From contig NW_006763140.1 of the NCBI RefSeq assembly GCF_000264905.1, forward strand, positions 785,575 through 849,574: a stretch of 64,000 bases of DNA, given 5' to 3'. The notes beneath the pieces are model-generated. The model saw only the letters and a list, made by a program, of their open reading frames with translations. It made no database searches and was not told the origin of the DNA. This DNA is from Stereum hirsutum FP-91666 SS1 (lineage: Eukaryota > Basidiomycota > Agaricomycetes > Russulales > Stereaceae). Both the position numbers and the translations under genes were made by a program. Shown piece after piece: positions 34,106 through 45,450 of the stretch; positions within the stretch are counted from its first letter, which is position 1; each line of letters starts with the position of its first letter.

Positions 34106-36749
34106 ATGGGAAGCTCGGTCAAGGATGAGACTATCGTCAATGAAGCAGGTGTGAATCTGGAGGAGAGAGACGAGGCTGAGTTGGCGAAGATGGGATACAA
34201 GCAGGAACTCAAGTAAGTCTTTGTCCGCAAACGCGCTCGAGAAGAAGTGTTAATTGATCCGTTGTTGTAGGCGTGACCTTGGTCTTCTCCAGGTTCGTCT
34301 TCCCTCAGCCGCTGTCGTATGTGTATTCGAAGGCTAAGTTCTATATCGCAGAACTTTGGTGTATCATTTTCGATCATCAGCGTCATTACCGGGACATCTT
34401 CTCTATTTGCCTATGGTCTGGTACGTGCCTTGCTCAAGTCTTAGCAGATATGTGTCTAAAAATACTGCTATAGACAACGGGCGGTCCAGCTGTCATGGTA
34501 TGGGGTTGGGTGGTTGTCTGTACGTTGAACATCCTACATTTGCTCGTGATTGGAAATGGCACTCATGATCCACAAGCTTTTTTCACCTTGTGTGTTGGTT
34601 TCGCCATGGGAGGTACGTCATCTATATTTATATGTATATTGCCCATTTTCTGACCATGACTTTCGAGTAGAGGTCTGCAGCGCACATCCTACCAGTGGTG
34701 GCCCATACTTCTGGGCCGCAATGCTCTCGCGTCCACAAAACGCAGCGCTCGCGTCTTGGGTCACTGGTTGGTTCAACCTTTTAGGACAAGTCGCTGTCAC
34801 TACGGGTATCAGGTTCGTCCACACCTTTCTACGCAGGTAACGCCAACTAACTTCCGGCTGTCGCAGTTATGCCTGTGCAAACTTCATCTCGACCGCAAGT
34901 ACCCTCGGGACCGATTATGTCCCTACCGCAGGAAAGACCATCGGTATCTATGCTGCTGTACTCTGCACCCAAGGTATGTCCCTCAAATCGTCGTGTTCCA
35001 CGTAATGTCTGATTACCTGCCCGCCAGGCATGATCAATACCTTCGGCGTCCATCTCCTGAAATACCTCAATAACGTCGCCGTATGGTGGCATGCTAGTCA
35101 GTCATCATTCATTCTAAGCTATCTTTTCCCCTTGTGCTTAACCATACATCTACATCACTATCATTCCGTAGTTGGGACAGTCGCCCTTGTCATCGCAGTC
35201 CTCGTCAAAGCCCCAACACACCAATCTGGCAAATTCGTCTTTTCCACCTTCATCGACGGCACTGGCGTCGATGGAGTTGGGTGGTCAGAGCGTGCCAGTC
35301 CGGCTTATGTTGCTGTTATCGGGATTCTGATGGCACAGTATACTTTGACTGGGTTTGACGCTAGCGCACATGTGAGTGCCTGACTTGATAGGAGAGCCTA
35401 GAGGTTCTTGATGTCTACGTAGACCCTTATGGGCTCGTAGGTTGCGGCACTTTTATGACGGATAAACGCTGACCAACGGGCGTATCTTGCTGCAGATGAC
35501 GGAAGAAACGCATAATGCAGCTATGTCAGGCTCGATTGGCATTGTTATGGCTATTGGTGTCTCCGCTGTTCTCGTGAGTTCTGTCAACTCCGCTATTTCT
35601 GCGATTTTTTCGTGTGTACTGATGTTTCTTTTCTTGTCTTAGGGATGGTTCCTCCTTCTCGGCCTTCTGTTCTCGATACAAGATTATGACAACACGGTTG
35701 CTTCTGCGACTGGTCAACCCATCACTCAGATCTTCCTCGACACTGTAGGAGAGAAGGGTGCTATCGTTCTCATGGTATGCGTCGTTTTTGCCTTTTGCCT
35801 ACTCGAAAGGGTCTAGGTGGCTAATTTGACCCATGAATTCATCATAGGTCATCGTTATTGGGTGCATGTTCTTGTGCGGGTATGTTACATTTATTTTCAA
35901 TCCTGCAATTTTCAAGAAAGTTCCGTGTTGAAGGAACGTCTCTTATGTTTCAGAACGTTCTCCGTGACGTCCAACTCCCGTATGATGTACGCTTTCGCGC
36001 GTGATGGTGGTATCCCCGGGCACACATTCTTCCACAAAGTCGACTCCAAGTGGAGATCCCCCATCCGTACCGGTAAGCCCCTTCTCCCTCGATTCCTCGT
36101 ATATTGTTCTCCATTGCCGCACTTTACTTACGGACCGTTCGGCCTGTTGCGTTCAGTTTGGTTGGCTTGCACGCTTAGCTTCTTGCTCGGACTGCCGAGT
36201 TTGGGAAGTACGGTCGCGTTCTCTGCGGCTACTTCTATCGCCACCATCGGTCTCTACATCTCATACGGTGCGCATCTCTTGTCCCCCCCCTGCTCTTACT
36301 CTTCACCGATACTAACACCGTCTCCACCAGGCATTCCCATCGCCCTCCGCGTAATCCACGCCAAACACTTCGTCCGCGGCCCCTTCCACCTCGGTGTCAT
36401 GTCTTTCCCCGTCTCAATCATCGCCGTCGTCTGGATCGCCTTCATCTCCATCGTCTTCATCCTTCCCGAGCTCAACCCCGTAGATTCCCAGACGCTGAAC
36501 TACGCGATTGTCGCTGTGGGTATCGTCATCGCGTACAGCATGGGATTCTGGTTCCTCAGTGCGAGGAAGTGGTTCACTGGACCAGTGAAGCAGATCGAAG
36601 GTGCGTGTTGACTCTTGAGTTTACTTCTCTGCGTTGCGGAGCTGATCTCGAATGTTTTCGTTTTCGTTTCCGCCACTGTAGCCGAGTCGAGAGGTGTAGA
36701 TATCACAAATCCGGAGGTGATGGCGGAGAAGGATAGAGAGAGTTATTGA
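34106..36749 (+). CDS. Amino acid permease (APC family, GABA-permease type)
   Basis: Membrane transporter of the APC superfamily, about 535 residues over about thirteen exons, with twelve predicted helices. It opens MGSSVKDETIVNEAGVNLEERDEAELAKMGYKQELKRDLGLLQNFGVSFSIISVITGTSSLFAYGLTTGGPAVMVWGWVVV. It goes on with GEVCSAHPTSGGPYFWAAMLS, GWFNLLGQVAVTTGIS, QYTLTGFDASAHMTEETHNA, SVTSNSRMMYAFARDGGIPGHTFFHKV and ends EVMAEKDRESY. The helix 1 and TSGGPYFW/DASAHMTEET motifs are those of fungal GABA/polyamine/choline permeases (Uga4/Hnm1 group). Exact substrate cannot be read from sequence. An amino-acid-oxidase-like gene follows on the same strand. Confidence 0.92.
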
Positions 36750-37907
36750 TGCTGTAGACTTTCACTGATTGTTGAGAGAGGTGGTCGTATTTTGTTGAGT
36801 CGATTTATGAGCGGATTTCTTGGATATGTCCACGCAGGAGTGTAATGTACTAGGCCACTGCTCCGCTATCTTATTATAGACCATTCGCTTTCACGTGGTC
36901 TCGTGCCGTCTCTAGATACCTCAACACAAACGTTCGTCTGGTCCGCAAGTGGACCACACTACCTCACCGGCCACAGGGAACTTCATGTAATTCGAGGTAA
37001 TCTGTCTCGTCATGTGGAGCAGCGAGACTCGGTTTAACATTCTACTACTTCCGATTGCTCTTGACCTAGATGCTTCAGCTTGCAGCTGATCCTTCCAGTC
37101 GAACATATATTTTCAACAACTATCAAGTTCTACACCCGGTCAGCCACGCTCAACTCCGTTCTAAGCCTCTGAATTCGAATCATACTCGTGTTGACATTAG
37201 CACCAATACGCCGACATCCCCAAGTCAAATATTGTACAAGGTAAAAGAAGAAGAACCATGACGTAGCACCGTCAATGACCCAGACGACGAAGAGAGGATC
37301 CAATGTGATGAGTAGGTAAGGCATCCGTTTCGACAGGTCCATCTCGAATGATAGGTATCCCTTCAGGTTTACGATTTATGGAGAAATGGCCTGACGTCAT
37401 ACTTGGAAGTCTGTCCCCCTACAAGCAGCTCACGAAGAACTCGACCGAGGACCGGCACGAACTTTATCGCCCACTCAACCGTGAATATGATGATGCTCTT
37501 ATCCGCCTCTACTCTCCGCACGTGGATACCGCTCGGGGACAAAGTCGGGAACAAGCATGTTGTCCGAAACATTCGTCTGGAGGCACGTACCCGCAATGCT
37601 GTAACTGGGTGCGGACCTACACCGATGACGTGTTTATGGATCCATTCGCGCGTGTGCTTGAGATCGGATGAGATGACCGAGTAACGTCGCTGCGATGGGT
37701 CCGTAATAATATTCGTTGTCGAGTCGAGAGCGATGCGTATGGCGATGTCAGAATAACTCGGAAGTCGACAGCGAGTACAGTCAATCCACGCACTATGTAT
37801 GCCAAATAATTAAAGACCCTGAAAGCCAAGAGATAGATACGCCCGTCGTCGACTATCGTTTCCGTCTCAGACACTCTGATCGTTCTATCATTCATTGCCA
37901 ACACAAG
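36750..37907. other. Spacer upstream of flavoprotein gene
   Basis: About 1.16 kb. A minus-strand frame near 37369-37596 contains FTVEWAIKFVPVLGRVLRELL, weakly like the end of DAO-type oxidases, but no flanking exons confirm it. The last part is the promoter of the flavoprotein gene. Confidence 0.35.
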
Positions 37908-39814
37908 ATGCCAGCTAATTACGCCGTTCGCTCCCCACAATACACGTCCATCCGAGGGAACGCAGCAAAGCTCGTTGTGAAGACCACCATCGACCCACAC
38001 CGTAACTTCCTTACCGTGGTACCACGTCCCCAGCTACCGACACCCCCTCCCCGCCATCCAGGTGGCAAGCAGTCCCCGCTGCCGATCTGCATCATCGGTG
38101 CTGGATGCGCGGGGCTCTACGCTGCAATGATCCTCGATACACTCGACATCCCGTACGAAATACTCGAGGCGAACGACCGCATCGGTGGGCGCGTCTACAC
38201 CCACCGCTTTAACGGGGACACAGGTCGATACGCACCTATCAACGACCCCGCACGCTACGACTACGTCGATATGGGCGCAATGCGCTTCCCAAACATTCCA
38301 TTCATGGACCGGGTGTTCGACCTGTTCAAGCGACTCGACATGAAGAAGGGCGAGCTTCTCATCGAGTATAAGTATTCCGCAGCGAATACTTTCCAGTTTT
38401 TCAACGGTGTACGCCACAACACCTCCAACTCGACGCCCGCAGACGTGGACACCTTCTTTGTCTCGAAAGGCAAAGGTGGCGCTGTCCCCGACGATTTCGT
38501 CGGGAAGGGCGTAGACAAAGTCGCGTCTGAAATCTTTGAGCCGTACGCCAAGGCGTTCAGGGAAGAGCCTTTCCCCGAGGCGTGGAAGTTGTTGATGGCG
38601 GAGGATCCATACTCTACGCGCGGATACTTATTGGCGAAGAAGGCGTACCCAGAAACCGTTGTTGAATGGCTGGAGACTTTTGAGACTGCTACGGGGCTGT
38701 ATAACGGTGGTTTTGTGGAGAGTGCGATGGACGCGATGGACTTCGGTTCGTCTTCCGCGGTCAGGGAGGCTGGGGTAGGAGAGAAGGAGCTTGACTATTC
38801 GTGGTATTGCATTGACGGAGGTAGTGACCATCTCACCACCAGAATGGCGCAGAGTGTCATAGCCGCTCCTGTAACTGGGATAAGGGTGAGAAAGATCGAG
38901 AGTACACCTTCAGGAGAGATGAATGTGGTATATCATACTCACTGTACGCCCCACTACAATGATCTTCTCCCAAGAGCCACAACTGATTTCGTCACATCCC
39001 AGACGGCAAGACGGTCAAGAAGAGATACTCACAGGTCATCACTACGGTTCCTCTGGGATGCCTCGCCACGATCGAGATACCCAAGAACGATCTCCTCTAC
39101 ATGCAACGCACGGCGATTCGTTCATTGAACTACGACACTTCGACCAAGATTGCTCTCAAGTTCGAGTCGCGCTGGTGGGAGGATCCGGCAGTCATGGGCG
39201 ACCGGACGATCAAAGGTGGACGAAGTTCCACCGATCTCCCCATCCGCACCTGCGTCTATCCATCATACGGCTTCAAAGCCACCGGAAAGGTTCCAGGCGT
39301 CATACTCGCCAGTTACGCCCAGGCTCAGGATGCTCAACGCCTCGGTGGGCTCGCCCAGCGAAAGGGCACCGACGCTGACAAGCTCCTCATCGATCTCACG
39401 CTTCAGAACCTATCGCAACTTCACGGCGTCCCAATAGAGAAGTTCGGGCCGCTCGTCGACCACTACGCGTACAACTGGTCAAACAACGAGAACGCTCGTG
39501 GCGCGTTCGCGCAGTTTGGGCCCGGCCAGTTCGGTCAGCCGAGGGGCGGGAACAGCATGTTCGCGAGTATGAAGGCTCCTGCGGCGAACGGGAAGCTCCA
39601 TATCGCTGGAGAGGCGACGTCGGTGCATCATGGATGGGTGCTGGGGGCCCTGAATTCGGCGTGGAGAGCCGTATACAATGCACTTGGACAGCTCGAGCCG
39701 GCGGAGATGGAGCGCAAGAGGACACTCTTGAAGAGAATATGGGGCGTTCCGGAGGAGGAGAGTACAAAGTCATTGACTGAGTTGGCTGTGCTCGCCCAAT
39801 GCAATCTATTATAA
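37908..39814 (+). CDS. FAD-dependent amine/L-amino-acid oxidase
   Basis: Two exons, 37908-38943 and 39003-39814, give 615 residues. The dinucleotide-binding motif is at residues about 62-90: CIIGAGCAGLYAAMILDTLDIPYEILEANDRIGGRVYTHRF, followed by DMGAMRFPN. The C-terminus has HYAYNWSNNENARGAFAQFGPGQFG and GKLHIAGEATSVHHGWVLGALNSAWRAVYNAL, the second FAD contact (GExTS..HGWVxGAL). This is the pattern of flavin monoamine and L-amino-acid oxidases, which release keto acid, ammonia and hydrogen peroxide. There is no signal peptide, so it is probably cytosolic or peroxisomal, and no clear C-terminal SKL is present (ends QCNLL). The start at 37908 gives the usual leader length, although the frame is open upstream. 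It lies 1.2 kb downstream of an amino acid permease. Confidence 0.93.
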
Positions 39815-40475
39815 GTGCCAATAGCGAGAGAGATCGAAGGTATGAGAACAATGATTCCCCGATTTTGGTCAAGTGCTGACGTCGGAGTCGGACGTAGTAC
39901 CACCATTGTTCGTTGCTTCCGAAAATCACGAAGGGTAGCCTCGACAAGAAGAATGCAGCATCCAGAACATTGACGGTACAGTTGAGCACATTACGAGTTT
40001 GCGCAGAGTCCTGAATGTAGAGTACTTACTTCTGATGATGGTGAACGAATCGGACAAACCGCGTCGAACTTCATAAGGCGACGCTTATTCTGACTAAGCT
40101 CCGACTCTTCCGAGTGCCACTCAACATAAGTATTGCGGCCGCCACAAAGCCACCAATTGTCCTCCGAGTCGAGTTGCGATATTCAGAATTGTCTTCATCA
40201 ACGTGGAGATCACCATCCCATATCTGATTTGTCCTCTCTCAATTTAAATGAAGGCTTCTCTTTGCTCTTTGAATACTTAACTCAAAATCACACTCCAAAT
40301 ACTGACCATACACGTACATAGCTCGATGGGAGTGATGATATTTGTATCAGCGCATAAGCATCCCTACTAGCCCACAACAAACTCTGAACACACCACAAAA
40401 CTCGGAGATCATGCCTGTGAGGCTACACCACTCCCGCCTGTCGCTGATAAATACTACGCCACATTTACGGGCCCC
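39815..40475. other. Spacer between convergent genes
   Basis: 661 bp of 3' flanks with no coding region recognised. Confidence 0.4.
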
Positions 40476-41416
40476 TCAAACAAGCAGTGCCACAAATCCA
40501 AGCACAAGACCTGCCACTGCTGCTCCCACTGGATTCACTTTAGCGATGTGGAACGCGGTACCGGCCTTTAAACCTGGAAGGGGATCAGAGGTCGTGGCTA
40601 CATCTGCGGTTGTGGCGGTCGTAGTAGCATCGAGGGTCCCAGACGCCACGCCTGAGCCACTAGCAGCAGTTGCGCTGATTGAGGAAGAGTCAATCGAAAC
40701 CTGTGATATAACGAGATGAATTTGTTTCAACAATCGTGTTAAACGTTGCTGGTTGCTTTACTATAAATAGTGGAGGGAGGTCATAACCTGACGCACCGTC
40801 AACGCTCCGACTGAGATTCCGGCTTCCTCGCAATATGACTCGTAGTTTATCAGTGTAATTCAGGCGAGGGAAGTGAGTGTAATACCGAAATGAAGGGAAG
40901 ACGGGAAGGACGAGAATATGTCAGACTGACTGATGAGATAATCTTGCGCGAGCTCTAGGTTAGCAGAAGTAGGGTTGAGAGACACAACGCAGTCGACGCA
41001 ATTGACGAGGTCGGAGGCAACTTCAGAAGTACAACCGCAGGAGATTGTGGTGCAATCCTATCACAGAAGTCTCAAGACGTGTAACTCCCAAGACGTCATA
41101 AACAGAGGCGCACGTTGATGGTCGTTATTGGGGTCGTACAGGTCGATTTGCACTATGCAAGAAGCGAGTGAGAGTTGACCAAAAGCGGTTCACGATGAAG
41201 AGAACGTACTGAAGATGGGATGTCGTCGGGATTGAAATCCCTCGCCACCTGTGAATGGGGGCTGAACGGAACAACGACACGCCCGGCCAATGCTGCCTCT
41301 GACGAAGACGGTAGCGTGGTAATTGACTTAGACATTTTGACAATCGAGATAATGTTGAGTGTGTCCTTACCTGAGCCAACAGCCCATGTTACAATCAGGA
41401 CAAGAGAGTCAAGCAT
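40476..41416 (-). CDS. Cys-rich secreted GPI-type protein (copy 1)
   Basis: Small secreted protein, about 230 residues over six exons. The start MLDSLVLIVTWAVGSG is a signal peptide. The mature part has AALAGRVVVPFSPHSQVARDFNPDDIPSS, CKSTCTTPITTIN, DCTTISCGCTSEVASDLVNCVDCVVSLNPTSANLELAQDYL and YESYCEEAGISVGALTVRQ, with about nine cysteines. A Ser/Thr/Ala stalk and a hydrophobic tail (VGAAVAGLVLGFVALLV) follow, as in GPI-anchored wall proteins. The Cys spacing (CxxxC, CxC, CxxC) is not that of a CFEM domain. Exon boundaries match those of the paralogue at 44457. Function unknown, and a cell-surface or effector-like role is only inference. Confidence 0.8.
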
Positions 41417-42662
41417 GATGACAATCGAGAATTCAAGTTGTGAATGTGGGCAAACTTCGACCGACCCGAATACGCGGAGTCGGCGGAGACAGCGAGACGG
41501 GGAGACTCGCCGTACGACTTTGCCAAGCCCCCTGCTCTTATAGCGCAAAATAATTATCAGGTCGTATGGGATTTCACAAAAGCATTGCCGGCCTCTGTAT
41601 TTCTGTCAAGAACGATCGTTGACATCGCTCAAACAGCGATTGCGAGGTCCAACATCACGGTTGAACGTCAAGATTAAAGCCTATTTCGGAAAGTATTGTG
41701 CTGTGATGGGCAAGCAAGAAGCAGATCCGAGATTGAGATATGATACTTATGGCTTTGAGGACTACATGAGGCGAGTTCACCACCGGCGGCCAGCGGCATG
41801 AATGTAAAGCTCTTCGAAAGACTTCGCAGAGACTAGAGAGATGTCCTCTCTTCAAGCTTTAGTTGTTATAACGTTCCAGTTATACGTGACGTCCGTTGAC
41901 GCCGCCAGAATACTGAAGTTGACGCAAGAATCACCAGAAAATTGTGGTAGGAGCAAGCCAGGTCCAAAAATAGACTGATATACTTACTTTGACTGATGGG
42001 ATGCTGTACTGTTATCGTGGCCAACCATTGGTGCCCTCGGCAGCCAACGACCCTGAGGCCTGAGCGCACTCGATAGCTCTGCATTTCCCTGAGGAAGACG
42101 AAGGAGGAGGGCTCGAGAGAAAAGTAAGGTCGTGTGCGCGATGACAGAGTTGAGCGACCGAGATGTCGCGACAAGTTGGAAGGAGGTGACCGTGCCGGAC
42201 TCATCCGGGATCCTTCCCACGCTGTGTCTGACTGCGGACCGGATGACCGGACCCTGGATTCTCTTTCTTTCTTGCCATGAGTGCGGCGTACCTGCACTTC
42301 CTCAGTGCTACTCATTGGTGAAATCTTGCCACTTGATCATTGTGTAACAGGCATATCACATAAATAATGCTTCTTGACGATGCATCTTCATGAGATCGAC
42401 TTGTTCACTCCGAGTCTCGCGTCGACGGCAAAGAACCTTCAAGTTGTCTGTCCATCTAGCTCGACTTTTATGTCCCACTTGAATGATTATATTATCAATA
42501 GACACAGAGCACTATATCTCGCAGCGCAGGGCCAAACCAGGTCAACCTAGGCTCGTCATATCTCTCGGAATACAAGTTTGAGACGTCCTCTTGGAAGTCT
42601 CAGATCTAGTTGCTTTTCTTCCTTTCCGGCTGTGGACTCTCGGAGGACAACTCTGCTGAAAT
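41417..42662. other. Spacer between divergent Cys-rich and F-box genes
   Basis: 1.25 kb. A 149-residue minus-strand frame at 41866-42315 starts with ATG but shows no conserved motif, and I do not call it. Contains promoters of both flanking genes. Confidence 0.35.
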
Positions 42663-44080
42663 ATGGCCTCATATCTACATTTCGACATACTCGTAGCTAT
42701 AGTCCACTACTGCTCCAAACACGAACTTCTTGCTCTGCGACTCACAAACAAGGCTTTCAGTGATGCATCGGAATACTTCCTCTATCGGAATATCTCCTTC
42801 GACTTCTACGCGAAGACTATGACCGAAGCCGAGAGCACATTCTTTCGGATCAGGGGGCTGTATGAGCAACTACGCCTGGACGGAGAGAAGGCTGCGATGG
42901 TACGGCGGTTAGAGGTCAGAGAGATGAAGTGCGTTTACCCACTCTCCAGTCTTTATATCCTAGCTAACATCAGGATGCGCAATCATTGACCACACCGTGG
43001 TACCGTAGTCATCTTACTGTCTCTCCTGCCTGCGTCGTACCAAGCTTCATACCTATCAGACACCGTGCATCGACACACGACTATGACTCCTTCAGCAGTG
43101 CCGACAGCGCACCTGAACCCGAACCACGCGACCAGCTAGTCATGGTCCAGCTCTCGGTCGCCGCTCTCCTCTCAGTTCTTCCCTCCCTGGAAGTGTTTCA
43201 TATCGCCGGCACAAAAAAATTGGGAAACCATCTCGCGCCACTTGAAGTCCTCGAATACGCCACCTGCCCTGCTCTCAAGGAGTTTCGCCTAGAAATCTCC
43301 CGAGACAGTAGCTGGTTTCCAATTCGACCGACCCTAGCTGGCTTCCTTGAGCGGCATCCTCAACTTACCGATATCACACTCGAGATAGAGCAACCGACTG
43401 GTCGTGGCCTTCTCTCCAACGCAGATCGGCTTTTGTACTTTCCGAATCTCACTCGATTTGCAGCGCCAGCCGGAGGATACTTCGAACACTTGTCGAAGGA
43501 TACGCCACTACGTCAGGCGGAGTTGGACTTCAGACCGAGGCCTGATGGGGCGCATTAATTACCACTTGAACCGGAACTCATCGCGCTACAATCCTTCGAA
43601 TCACTCACATCGCTGGCGATCACTCGAAGCCCGCAGGAAGTGGAGACCATCACCTTGATTGCCACGTATCTACCTCAGCTGGAAGAACTGGAGCTGAGGC
43701 ATACTGACCTGACATACAAGCTTCCCTTGGTTCCGGTGAGTTCCATGGTTAGTTTGTTTACTCGCAACGCTTCCTCACTAGTTCATGGTAGGAACGTATC
43801 GAGGCATTCGCTTCAGCACTCTCCTCGTTCAAGACCTTGCAATGCTTGACATACCGCTGGTCCGGTCACGGTCGAATTCAGACTATGGCCGACCGAACCG
43901 AAGCGATTGACCGAGCGACCGTATCATCCAGGGGAAGAGCTTGCCCTACGCTAACTTACTGCTCACTCTGTGAGTGCAAACTCTAAAATAGAACCAATCC
44001 AACCATTTGACTGAATATGAACCCCTTCAGATGGAAGTGTATGGGAGCGAATGGACACGAGCTGGGTCTATTCGTGCTAA
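42663..44080 (+). pseudogene. Four-exon F-box family member with one nonsense codon
   Basis: Exons 42663-42932, 42974-43735, 43792-43969 and 44031-44080 join in phase over 420 codons. The product starts MASYLHFDILVAIVHYCSKHELLALRLTNKAFSDASEYFLYRNISF and has LSVAALLSVLPSLEVFHI, CPALKEFRLEISRD, FLERHPQLTDITL, YFPNLTRFAAPAGGYFEHL and TYLPQLEELELRH. It ends CPTLTYCSL joined to DGSVWERMDTSWVYSC, the family's terminal exon. The single defect is TAA at 43556-43558 (codon 285), after DFRPRPDGAH and before LPLEPELIALQSFESL, where relatives keep an open frame. Everything on both sides stays in one frame, so the lesion is recent, a sequencing error or an allele. As read, the product would be a 284-residue truncated protein lacking the C-terminal motif. 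Confidence 0.82.
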
Positions 44081-44456
44081 GAGATTTCATTACTTCCTCC
44101 ATTATTTTACGGGAGGAAATCGGTTACTTTGCGCCCAGAGCTGACTTCTTTATCATTTCTTCCGTATATAACCCAAACGTATCCACTCACATGTTCTCGC
44201 ATCCCCTCGTCCATCCATCACCATACTTGCTCTTGCATCCGGACATCTTCCATTGTTCCTCACAGTCCATCACGCACTGGAACTCCGTACACCATAAATA
44301 TACAATATCATTGACGTTATGTTCGGAGCAGACATGACGAGACTCGAGTTAGGAATGTCCGAGGTATACTCCAGATTCGTAAAGGTAGAACGAAGAAAGA
44401 CTAGCCACCAGACTTGCTCGCATCCATCGCCGACTTGGTATAATCTTTACTGCCCC
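44081..44456. other. Spacer between convergent genes
   Basis: 376 bp, 3' flanks only, no gene seen. Confidence 0.4.
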
Positions 44457-45450
44457 TTACACCAAGCACGCCACGACACCCATCAAAACCCCAGCACCAA
44501 CCACTCCAGCAATGTTGGCTGCCCCGGCAACGCGAGCACCGTTCGCATTACTACCAAGAGGGTCGGAGGAGCCCGTGGAAGTCGCAGATGGATCTTCGTT
44601 ATCCGCGCTCGAGGTGGCGGCCGACCTGGACGAGGTGATAGTCCCGGCAGCCCTTGTCGAAGAGGCAGCGGCGGCGGAGGTAGTGAGGTCGGAGAAGGAG
44701 TCAGAGAACGTGTCGGTAAAGCTGACGGATCCGGTGGCAGAGGAGTCGGAGGGATCGGCGGTAACCTAGTGAGACCAACTTCTGAATACATGGGGAAAGG
44801 CCTTGGACGAGAGTAGGGACATACCGTCAACGACCCCACAGGGATATCCGATTCAGAGCACACTTCGTCATAGGCTATATAGGTCAATGATCAGTATCAC
44901 GGGAAGTGGTAGTCCTCTGGATGTACAACACACCATCTAGGGTCTCCTGTCCCGACTCAATGTTATCGGAGGTTGGGTCGAGATCCACGACACAGTTGAT
45001 GCAGTCCTCGAGGCCCGATGCGATGCTGGTTGTGCATCCACACTCCGCGGTGACACAGCTCTGTTATATACGAATAAGATCGCGGGTAAGTAAGTTGGAT
45101 TATGAATGAATTTGCCAGAAATATATCCACGTACGTTGATGCTGTTGAGAGGGCTCGTGCAGGCAGATTGGCACTATTCAATACCGGTTAGAAAAGGTAG
45201 TGTAGAACGGCCAATATGGTGAACATACCTCGGTTGGAATATCACTGGGGTCGACCTGCCTTCTCACCAAGGAGGTACCTGAAATGCCGAGGGGTAGGAA
45301 AGGGCTGCGTCGGGATACAGCTGCCTCTGTGCATAGAAAAAATCACGACAGCGTAAGCCGTCAGTCTTATATACTGACAAGGAGGAGGGCCATAAGCTGA
45401 CCGGATCCTGCAGCGGACAAGGCGACGAGGAGAATACTGGTGAAGAGCAT
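44457..45450 (-). CDS. Cys-rich secreted GPI-type protein (copy 2)
   Basis: Paralogue of the gene at 40476 with the same six-exon layout. Signal peptide MLFTSILLVALSAAGSG, then EAAVSRRSPFLPLGISGTSLVRRQVDPSDIPTE, CQSACTSPLNSIN, SCVTAECGCTTSIASGLEDCINCVVDLDPTSDNIESGQETLD and YDEVCSESDIPVGSLT. A long Ser/Thr/Ala stalk (SSATGSVSFTDTFSDSFSDLTTSAAAASS...) and a hydrophobic end IAGVVGAGVLMGVVACLV follow. RR before QVDPSD suggests a dibasic processing site. The cysteine pattern and the CVV.L.PTS.N motif are shared with copy 1, so this is a small gene family. Expected on the cell surface. Function unknown. Confidence 0.82.

Noticed and set aside
37369..37596. Possible DAO-type oxidase C-terminus (KFVPVLG motif) on the minus strand
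   Set aside because: The resemblance is about 20 residues with no Gly motif before it and no supporting exon on either side.
41866..42315. 149-residue minus-strand frame starting with ATG
   Set aside because: Low-complexity Ser/Arg start, no family, no splice partners, overlaps a divergent promoter region.
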